Shown: piece after piece, positions 6,995 to 14,036 of the stretch
How the letters are laid out: each line of letters begins with the position of its first letter
Position numbering within the stretch: position 1 is the stretch's first letter
Source of the DNA: Theristus sp. LFF4_11
Lineage: Eukaryota; Nematoda; Chromadorea; Monhysterida; Xyalidae
Assembly (NCBI GenBank): GCA_030248135.1
Contig: JASANC010002880.1
Coordinates: forward strand, 1-14,036
Length of the DNA: 14,036 nucleotides
Direction of reading: 5' to 3'
The notes under the pieces: model-generated
Databases searched by the model: none
What the model was told of the DNA's origin: nothing
What the model saw: the letters and a program-made list of their open reading frames with translations, nothing else
Program-made: the position numbers and the translations under genes

Positions 6995-9507
6995 ATGATG
7001 AAAATATCAACGGTGCTGTTTAAAGTCATCTCATTAGGTGAGCGAACTCCTCTGAATTAGTGTCATGCTTATATCCTATTGAAAATTTTGCTAACTCCAT
7101 TAAAAACGCCACAAAGCGTTTGACCGAACAGAACCAAACAAGTTCCAGTAAATTTCACGCTTTCCTCAAAGTTTTAGTGGTCAACTTGGCCAGCGCTGAA
7201 TCTTCGTTGTGTTCTAATCAGACGGCACTCAACGGACAAGATGGGTTGGTTTTCCATGTTATTTTTCACAATAATGAATGACCCAAGCAAATTAAAACCA
7301 AAACTTAAAAGTAAGGCAAAGCAACGAGTGTCATACAAGTCTGTTCAGAAACACCACATTCACACTTATACCGGGTTTCTGCGCAACAGCAACTGGTTGC
7401 ACAGCTGAAAAAAATCTCGGTCAGAGATGGGCTGTTATTGAACATTCGATGCGTGCATTCTTCGAGGCGTTGAATCCCGGCCATCTGTTCAACGCCAATA
7501 ACAGTGTCAGCATTTATTGCAAGTTGGTCTGATTTTATGTGTATTATGGACGCTCGGATGGTACATGTTACCCCATCGGAGCCAGATTTATGTACCTCTT
7601 TAGTTAAGGTAAATAATTGTACTGAGACAGAAATTATAGCAAGTGCCATTTCAGCTTCTACAAAGATCTAACAGCATGCACGAACCTTTGCATCGGCTAT
7701 GCAGCGGCGTCTGATTTCTATCGTATCGCAACCAGCATGGCTGCGTTAATGTGCGCTGATCCCAGTCGGTTCATATCACGGTTATTTTTGCATTTTACAA
7801 TTTTCTCGCAGTTACTATCTCCGTGATTGCCAACAGGTGTCTGCAAGTAACTTTGGCAGAGACAGTATTGCAGCTGGTAAAAGTTTTACGAAGAAAATCG
7901 TTTCTGTTGTCTCTCCTTTTTGGCAATCGGCAAGATGTCAGTCAAGTGGGTTCATCCCCTCCTCCTCCTCCGCTCCTCACCAGTGGTACCGCTCATACAG
8001 CAGAGTCAACAACATGGGCAACTTGTTTAGTATTTGTTGCTGTTATTGGGATTTTTAGGCGATGCTTTTAACCAGGGCTAACCCAGAGAAGCATACTGAA
8101 CGCCATTGAGTTGGGCGCCCATCGAGTTTTCTCTGTCATTAAGTGCCTATACACCCCTCGGCGCGGCTCGATCCCCCAAGCGCACAGACTGCGGTCTAAC
8201 GACCATTAGACGGTCTAAGACATTACCACCAGGCCACGAGTATAACTTTTTGTTAAGCAGCGGCCAACCAGAAGTTGCCGACAAAATGTTGACTTCATGT
8301 GTTTGGTTGAGTAACCGATGTCGAGTGAATGTGATGTGCCTGGTGTACATTACGCTTGCAGAATTTGCCGAGTACAACGTCTGCTACGAACGAGCGTTAA
8401 CGAGCGGCAGAGTGCTCGCGTGCACGCATGAATGTGGGGCGATCGATTTGCACAAACGATTGTTTCTGATCAAATGGACGGAAGCAACTGTGTTGCACGA
8501 TGATGGACTCGTTGGAATCACCTGCAAGTACACTCAGTGGTTTCACGAAATTTATATGCAGGCATTTATTGCAGAGGTCATGTTCTTCCCACAAGCAGGA
8601 TAACTTTGTCTTTCAAACAACCAAACCAACGCATTCCACGCACTGATTACATTGCTCGCAATAACGCGCTCCATAGTTTTCATTCTTGAAGTTGCCGACT
8701 AGATTTTTTAGATGGCCACGGCAACCAAACACGATGTGTCCTGTCCCAACTTCAGCACACCGTTTGGAAGAAAACTCCCAGTGAAAATGATTGTTGAATA
8801 AGATCAAGACAGGTACTTTATTGCAGAAAACTGACCTGCTACCGTGACTGCCTGCGAAAAGCTTACCGCAAAGAATGTAACAAGCACGCAGCTGATGCGT
8901 TCTACAGACTGTTTGACAACACTGCTAACATGGTCGGTAACGTCGTCGAAAAACTGCAGGTTTGGCTGCCGCTATACCTCAGCCTCATTCTCACATACAA
9001 TCATGAGCGTAATCAATATCATCAATTAATTTACTGTTGATTGAACGCCTTTTTTGAACGCGAGATGTTATTCAAACAGCCACATCATGCATATCACAGC
9101 ACACCAATTATACACCCTGGCAACAGTACCGAAGATGACAGACATTTTCAGGTAGGGGTGCACGTGGAGGTACCAAAAAATTTTTTGGGTGGTGGAGAAA
9201 TTAGTGGGACCCCTGGTCGCCTGCTAGGAACAGGTGAGGGGGGGGGTAGGGTGGCTGCACCTGATGCTAATCGGTTCTTGAGGGTGGCACCACTTATTGC
9301 AAATTTTTCATTTCAAACTTGTTTTTGGACCGCTATCTACAAGGCCGCTATCGACCGCGTTGCTATAAACCAAAATCTTTTCAAAATCTTCAAACTCGCG
9401 CATCCGCATGATTATGGTTAAGTAAACGGCAGAACAGCGAGTCTGGTCTTGCATTTGGTGGGAACAGACGAATAAATTTTCCACAGTGGTTCGACAATTT
9501 CATATAA
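6995..9507 (+). CDS. Predicted secreted cysteine-rich protein, family unassigned (9 exons, 284 aa)
   Basis: Predicted exons: 6995-7037, 7178-7244, 7349-7522, 7655-7768, 7812-7876, 8362-8527, 8827-8959, 9080-9151, 9487-9507. All introns are GT-AG with matching phases, giving 855 nt. Joining exons 1 and 2 creates a clear signal peptide (MMKISTVLFKVISLVVNLASA). The mature part has 15 cysteines: 26, 48, 54, 94, 103, 107, 128, 139, 162, 175, 179, 209, 214, 218 and 227. CxxxC occurs three times (ACTNLC, ACTHEC, TCYRDC), and FYR follows the first and third, which suggests repeated modules. The tail after about 255 is His-, Pro- and Asp-rich with one sequon (N269). Others are N28, N38 and N87. There is no transmembrane segment. 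I do not recognise the family; the spacing is loosely like nematode chondroitin proteoglycan 4 (CPG4) or other secreted nematode cysteine domains. The start could be 6998. Intron 4 is only 43 bp. The last exon is the least certain: exon 8 stays open to a stop at 9419-9421, with AATAAA at 9471. Confidence 0.6.
8030..8240 (-). mobile_element. tRNA-derived SINE, copy 2 (inverted)
   Basis: Read on the minus strand this matches the SINE at 3138-3335 from CTCGTGGCCTGGTGG through the box B-like ATCGAGCC to CATCGCCTAAAAATC. It differs by an insertion of roughly 16 bases near the box A region and by a degenerate tail (CAATAACAGCAACAAAT) in place of the pure CAA run. The box B match is slightly damaged. 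It lies in intron 5 of the cysteine-rich gene and opposes its transcription. Confidence 0.75.
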
Positions 9508-9639
9508 AATTAAAATTTTCAATGACAATTCAATGAAAAAAAATCATGCTTTATGAAGCAGAGGTTTGTTCTGTTTTTTTTTGTGAATTTCAGTATACTT
9601 TTAGTTACTTTTATGTCTTTAAATGAACATCAAGTGTTT

Positions 9640-9681
9640 TAACTAGTGGAAAATATCATCTAACTAGTGGAAAATATCATC
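9640..9681 (+). repeat. Tandem duplication, two 21-bp units
   Basis: TAACTAGTGGAAAATATCATC occurs twice in direct succession with no mismatch (9640-9660 and 9661-9681). The rest of 9508-9804 is AT-rich with nothing else recognisable. Confidence 0.85.
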
Positions 9682-9804
9682 GACGGTATTTAGTGGTTGA
9701 CAAAACAATTTGAAACAATATGATTTTTGATTATCCAATATGTAAAAAGTAAAAAGTATTAGTATTTCCATGCTATACCATCTACAGTCCACCTGTCTTA
9801 TATA

Positions 9805-10720
9805 CAGGGTGGGCCAAAAAAAGGTTCCATTTTCAAACTGCTGTCACTGGCTGGTGTTTCAATATTATGAGCTGAAATTTTCAGCATTGATAAAACATGT
9901 GATGCCATTTTTCTGACAAAATTTTTATCCAGTTTGGTCAAGTAGATTCAGTTTTACAGCACAATGTTTAAAAATTCCCAAATTTTCAAAAAAAAACGGA
10001 TTTTTAACCAAGAATTTCACAACGAATCATTGCTCATAGACATCCAAATCATCATCAAGGTTCTCGTCCGGCAGCGGTTGGATTGCATTTTACGCGAAAC
10101 CGGCGAGTCACTGCAGAAAAACTTTCAGATTGCTCCCATCAGATAGCACACCAGACCCGTTGTTCTGCTGTCCACTTAACCATGACGAAACTGCAGAAAA
10201 CTGAAACTGAAACACTGTTTTTATTCAAACCGCAGAAAAACTTTTCAAAAGAAACAAATTAACAGACAGAGCAACACACAAAACAAAAAGTCAACTGAAC
10301 AATTCTTTCTGTCGCAGTCGCATGATTGCTGACTCGAGTCCGTTGTGAAACATCAGAATTTCGCTCGAGCTGCTCAAATGCAATTCAAGTGTGAGACCTT
10401 ACCACTCTGAGCGCATGATTTGAACTATCAATACCCCGGGTATCCAAAAAGACCCATTTGTCACCTTCGCAACAGTTTCAAAATTGAATCACGCATCTTG
10501 ATACTAATTTTTTCTTGCACTCATTTCAGTCAATTTGTTGATTTTTCGAGCTTTTTAGAAAATCTGCCGCAGTGAGCGCTAGGAATTATATATCGGAAAA
10601 AAATTTTGTCAGTAAAATGGCATCACATGTTTTATCAGTGCTGAAAATTTTAGCTCATAATATTGAAACACCAGCCAGTGACAGCCGTTTGAAAATGGAA
10701 CCTTTTTTTGGCCCACCCTG
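9805..10720. mobile_element. Mariner-like non-autonomous element (916 bp, long TIRs)
   Basis: The element starts CAGGGTGGGCCAAAA and ends with the inverted form of the same word. TA flanks both sides (9803-9804 and 10721-10722), the known target of Tc1/mariner elements. The inverted repeats extend about 122 bp (9805-9926 and 10599-10720) with about four mismatches. The 670-bp interior has no transposase: no long open frame and no recognisable DD(D/E) catalytic motif. It is therefore a MITE-like or deleted derivative, mobilised in trans if at all. The high arm identity suggests it is fairly young or maintained. Confidence 0.8.
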
Positions 10721-10722
10721 TA

Positions 10723-10927
10723 CAACTGGCTGATTGGTTGGTTGCACACACGTGAATGCAGTGTTGATGCCGAGTGGTGAAGAATGCGGGGTTTACCTGC
10801 GGGGGGGGAAAAGGTTTCGGGTTTTGAGAGTTGGTGTCACGGGACCCCCACCGTCCCCCACGAGGCGCAATTTGTGCTTGCCCCGCCCAGTCCCTCATCT
10901 TCGGTACTGCAGGGCAAACCAGAAGCA
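10723..10927. other. Spacer with G and C runs, no gene seen
   Basis: Runs of G near 10801 and C-rich stretches near 10845-10895 make this locally GC-richer than its surroundings. Short overlapping open frames exist but have no family resemblance. The origin is unresolved. Confidence 0.4.
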
Positions 10928-11001
10928 TACCGTATTACCTCTATTAAACCCCCCCCCAAAATTAAACCCCCCCCCCCCCAAAATAAACCCCCACCCCCTC
11001 A
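10928..11001 (-). repeat. Solo end of the G-tract MITE family
   Basis: TACCGTATTACCTCTATTAAACC followed by three C-tract blocks separated by AAAATTAAA / AAAATAAA matches the terminus of the elements at 4204-4629 and 13548-13937. The rest of that MITE is absent. The segment joins directly to the 141-bp arm that follows. Confidence 0.6.
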
Positions 11002-11026
11002 ATTATCTAAAAATGCGGAAGACGCA

Positions 11027-11035
11027 TATAAAAGG
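11027..11035 (+). promoter_or_regulatory. TATA box in the left 141-bp arm
   Basis: TATAAAAGG is a consensus-grade match, conserved in the inverted partner arm (11972-11980, minus). A transcript starting about 30 bases downstream would run into the element interior. The promoter role is inferred from the motif only. Confidence 0.35.
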
Positions 11036-11971
11036 AGGAATATGGCTTTGCGTAAACAGTGAGAAACTTGGCTTGACAACTATTTTCAAATCTCTGATGT
11101 GGCACACGGATACAAGTACATAAGAGTTATATTTTTGCGCCGCGTTTGTTTTGCTGAAAAACGTAAAAAAATCTTGAAACCCGTTTTTCGATTGTCTCTT
11201 CAGTCTAATTGGAAATCACAGCATGTACCTAATTCTGCAAACTCTGTGCAGAAACAAAAAAAATTAAGACTGCAAAGCTTAATTGTTGACGTACGGAATG
11301 GCAGAGTAAACATGGCAGCTTTTGAATTTGAATAAAGAAAAAAGTTCGCGTTCAGAAACCCAATTGTGTATCAAATTTGACGTGTTTTTTTAACTAATGG
11401 ATTCTTCGTGCTATCATGTTCATTCTTTCTCCTTTGCACATATAATTGGGAATTCTGTTGGCATTTTTTGAAAAAGACAACTCCTAGTCTGTGACTGATC
11501 CCACCTTGATGGACTGCCTTATTACACTGTAGTTCGGCCATACTGTACGTACGCACACACCAGTGACAAAATGTGTTGTCTTCCGTTGATTTTCATCCTC
11601 CTCGCCCAGTTCCAAAAACCCGAAGGTACTAAAATCCTGTGGATTGTTGTAGGAAGAGTGTGGATGTTGGCTCAACCGTCCGTCCCGTGAACAATTGACT
11701 TCACCATTACCTCTGCGCAACGCTTTGTCGTGGGCAAAGCAGTGTCAGTGATCCAAGATCTAATCTCTATTTTAGTGGTTTTAGGTCACCATGCATCGAA
11801 TGTGAACGCTTCGTTTGTCGAAAAAGTAAGAGGGTTACCATGTGCAACCGAAATAATGAATAAACGGCGCAAAAATATGGCTCTTATGTACTTGTATCCG
11901 TGTGCCACATCAGAGATTTGAAAATAGTTGTCAAGCCAAGTTTCTCACTGTTTACGCAAAGCCATATTCCT

Positions 11972-11980
11972 CCTTTTATA
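11972..11980 (-). promoter_or_regulatory. TATA box in the right 141-bp arm
   Basis: This is the mirror of the motif at 11027-11035. On the minus strand it reads TATAAAAGG and points leftward into the same interior, so the two arms would drive convergent transcription if active. Confidence 0.35.
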
Positions 11981-12083
11981 TGCGTCTTTCGCATTTTTAG
12001 ATAATATTCTGACTTTTACATAAGCCCCAAAAATTGAACAATATTCAGAATTCGTTGATTCTTCCGTACGTACTTCCCATTGG

Positions 12084-12962
12084 GCATCAGCGCACAGAAT
12101 TTTTCCATTTTTTGTTTTGGAGAGATGTCGTCAGCTTCCATAGCCGATTTACCCGAAATCGTCACGATTCGGTATCAAAAATTGCTCACATTAGAAATTT
12201 AACCCAAAATCCGGGATCAGCGCATTGAATTACTCTGGACTACACGGGTTTCCAGTTTTTTTGTTTTTAAACCGGTTTCGCCAATTTCCGCGGCCAATTC
12301 GCTCGAAATCGTCACTGTCAGCATACGCCAATTTCCACGGCCGATTCGCCCGAAATCGTCGAGATTCAGTATGTAGAGTGCTCACATAAGAAAACTAATC
12401 CAAAATACGTGATCTGCGCATTGAATTACCCTGGAAAACACCAATTTCTTGTTTTTCGTTTCTAAACCGATTTCGCCAATTTCCACGGCCGATTCGCCCT
12501 AAATCGTCACGATTCGGTAACTAGAGTTGCTCACATAAGAAAACGAACCTAAAATTTGTTATCAGCGCATTGAATTACCCCCAACTCCACTTTTCCCATC
12601 TTTTGTTTTTGGACCGATTTCGCCAGTTTCCACGGCCGATTCGCCCGAAATCGTCACGATTCAGTATTTAGAGTTGCTCACATAAGAAAACTAACCCAAA
12701 ATCCGTGATCAGCGCATTGAATTACCCCGGACTACACCAGTTTCTCATTTTTTGTTTTAGGACCGATTTCGCCAATTTCCACGGCCGATTCGCCCGAAAT
12801 CGTCACGATTCAGTATCTGGAGTTGCTCACATAAGAAAACTAATCCAAAATTCGTGATCAGCGCATTATATTACCCCCAACCACACCAGTTTCTCATTTT
12901 TTGTTTTTGGAACGATTTCGCCAATTTTCACGGCCGATTCGTCCGAAATCGTCACGATTTTA
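12084..12962 (+). repeat. Satellite-like tandem array, unit about 148 bp
   Basis: The landmark CCGATTCGCC-like word recurs at about 12144, 12294, 12341, 12489, 12636, 12785 and 12934. The steps are 150, 47, 148, 147, 149 and 149, so there are about six units, one of them mostly deleted. Each fuller unit contains CCGATTTCGCCAATTTCCACGG, CGCCCGAAATCGTCACGATT, TTGCTCACATAAGAAAACTAA and GATCAGCGCATTGAATTACC-type words. CGATTTCG and CGAAATCG are inverted partners about 30 bases apart in each fuller unit. The outer units are the most diverged. No long open frame is conserved. Confidence 0.9.
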
Positions 12963-13547
12963 GTTATTTAACTGCTATTCCTTTATATTTAAAAAAAAAA
13001 TAAAGGTCAAATTCAAACTCTCCGCTGTTGGTTACCCCAGAAACTTTGTGATTTGTCAAATAACGGTTTGGTTCATTCGCAGAAGTCGCAAATACACGTC
13101 AAAATACGCGTTTTTCGTCATTTTGAGCAAAAATGCTAAATTTTAAACCTTTTGGAGCATCGTAGAAAAAAATGAATGCGAAATTTGAAAAATTTGGCAA
13201 ATTTTACCTTAGAAAATGTTTTTATCATAACCGTCAGAATTTTCTAAATATCACTGAAACTGCGTACACATTTTATGACATGACCGAAAAAAAATAAGAA
13301 ACAGCGAATTCAGAATCGATGTTTTGCGCACACAGCGTGTATAGAAGATCGCCACGAAAAAAATTTCTAGTGCACACAGCATACCTATGGATTATCTACC
13401 TGTGTGCAGGAGAAAAATTTCTCAGCTCCTTTTTTGCTCACAATGCGAGGCACAGAAAATTTGGAATTTTAGCGCGAACGACAGACGGGCCATATTATGC
13501 CGCATCCGCTGTCCGCTCCGCTCCGCTTCGCTCGCGAATGGGCAAAC
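12963..13547. other. AT-rich spacer, no gene seen
   Basis: The sequence is A/T-rich, with runs of AAATTTG words near 13170-13210. GCACACAGC occurs at 13328-13336 and again at about 13374. Open frames at 13319-13645 lack any family signature and run into the G-tract MITE. I see no gene. Confidence 0.45.
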
Positions 13548-13937
13548 AAAACCCCCACACCCTCGACAAGTTTCCAAATAATCCCCCCCCCAAAAATAAT
13601 CCCCCATGGGGGTTTATTAGAAACCTGTTTGAAACACATACCTAGCGAATTCAGTGGCTGAATGCAGTGACATTGGTGAAATTGTGCTACCAAAGGCCCC
13701 AAAGGGATGAGTTAGTGGTAATTTCATTACAAAAGGCTGTTACAAAAGGAAATCTCAGTGAAAAGTAGAAGTTTCTGCGACTTTCTTGCCTGCCATGCAA
13801 GGTATTTTTGCCATTTTCAACAAACCCCCACCCCTAGAATTTGTTTGTAAATAACCCCCCCCCCCAAAATAAACCCCCACCCCAGAAGTCGGTAAAGAAA
13901 TAAACCCCCATGGGGGTTTATTAGAGGTAATACGGTA
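13548..13937 (-). mobile_element. G-tract MITE, copy 2 (inverted)
   Basis: Read on the minus strand this follows copy 1 (4204-4629) from TACCGTATTACCTCTAATAAA through the C/G tracts and unique middle to the TTGTCGAGGGTGTGGGGG stretch. There the match fades without the terminal inverted repeat, so this end is truncated or diverged. Two CCCCCATGGGGG palindromes are present (about 13604 and 13906). A block of roughly 14 bases in the middle distinguishes it from copy 1. Confidence 0.7.
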
Positions 13938-13938
13938 G

Positions 13939-14036
13939 TGAATAAACGGCGCAAAAATATGGCTCTTATGTACTTGTATCCGTGTGTACCACATCAGAAA
14001 CTTGAAAAGAGTTGTCGAGCCAAGTCTCTCACTGCT
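13939..14036 (-). repeat. Third copy of the 141-bp TATA arm, cut by window end
   Basis: From TGAATAAACGGCGC onward this tracks 11857-11955 in the same orientation, with scattered differences such as GTGTGTACC for GTGTGCC. The window ends before the TATA box would appear. It directly abuts the TACGGTA end of the G-tract MITE. The match includes a few bases inside the arm boundary, so it comes from a similar element with its interior replaced. Confidence 0.65.

Larger units (their letters stand above)
11002..12005. mobile_element. Element with 141-bp inverted arms carrying TATA boxes
   Basis: The arms 11002-11142 and 11865-12005 are inverted copies of equal length with about three mismatches. 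Each contains TATAAAAGG (11027-11035 on +, 11972-11980 on -) pointing into the element. The 722-bp interior has no recognisable protein. One open frame (to the stop at 11333-11335) overlaps an AATAAA at 11332-11337, but it has no ATG near its start. A third arm copy at 13939-14036 shows that it is dispersed. The class is unknown and the ends have no clear target duplication. Confidence 0.65.

Noticed and set aside
7061..7177. Open frame upstream of exon 2 (starting about SCLYPIENF) as coding
   Set aside because: It lacks an ATG and would need a 23-base intron. Splicing at 7177/7178 gives a proper signal peptide instead. Intron retention remains possible.
7305..7649. 114-codon minus-strand frame rich in cysteine
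   Set aside because: It is the antisense of exon 3 of the secreted-protein gene. The plus-strand reading has splice sites, matching phases and a signal peptide.
8106..8603. 165-codon plus-strand open frame taken as one protein
   Set aside because: Its first part is the inverted SINE and its last part is intron. Only 8362-8527 is kept, as exon 6 of the secreted-protein gene.
12084..12962. CRISPR array
   Set aside because: The whole unit of about 148 bases repeats, with no short repeats separated by unique spacers, and the setting is an intron-containing genome.
13319..13645. 108-codon plus-strand open frame
   Set aside because: It runs into the C/G-tract MITE and has no protein signature.

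Overview
This window looks like nuclear DNA from an invertebrate animal. Genes are split by GT-AG introns, spacers are AT-rich, and there are a tRNA-derived SINE, several small inverted-repeat elements and a satellite array. A nematode is the best guess, because the second gene has a nematode-like cysteine pattern, but this is not proven. I see no bacterial, phage or CRISPR signature and no rRNA or functional tRNA gene.

Two protein genes lie head to tail on the + strand in the first two thirds. The first (84-6392) is a nine-exon glycoside hydrolase family 27 enzyme, an alpha-galactosidase / alpha-N-acetylgalactosaminidase. Its exons join in frame to 440 residues with every catalytic and disulfide position present. 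The second (about 6995-9507) is a nine-exon gene I assembled by matching splice phases. It would encode a 284-residue secreted protein with 15 cysteines. It matches no family I can name with confidence; a nematode CPG4-like fold is a tentative idea. Both proteins have signal peptides. Nothing in the sequence shows that they act together.

The introns are full of non-autonomous elements: an imperfect MITE in intron 1 of the first gene, a near-perfect foldback in intron 2, a weaker foldback in intron 3, a PIF/Harbinger-like MITE and a SINE in intron 4, and a G-tract MITE in intron 5. A second, inverted SINE lies in intron 5 of the second gene.

The last third (about 9510-14036) has no convincing gene. 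In order it holds a 21-bp tandem duplication, a 916-bp mariner-like MITE flanked by TA, an unresolved GC-richer spacer, a C-tract segment fused to an element with 141-bp inverted arms that each carry an inward-facing TATA box, a satellite with a repeat unit of about 148 bp, unassigned AT-rich DNA, an inverted second copy of the G-tract MITE, and a third partial copy of the 141-bp arm cut by the window end.

All gene models are manual splice predictions without transcript support.
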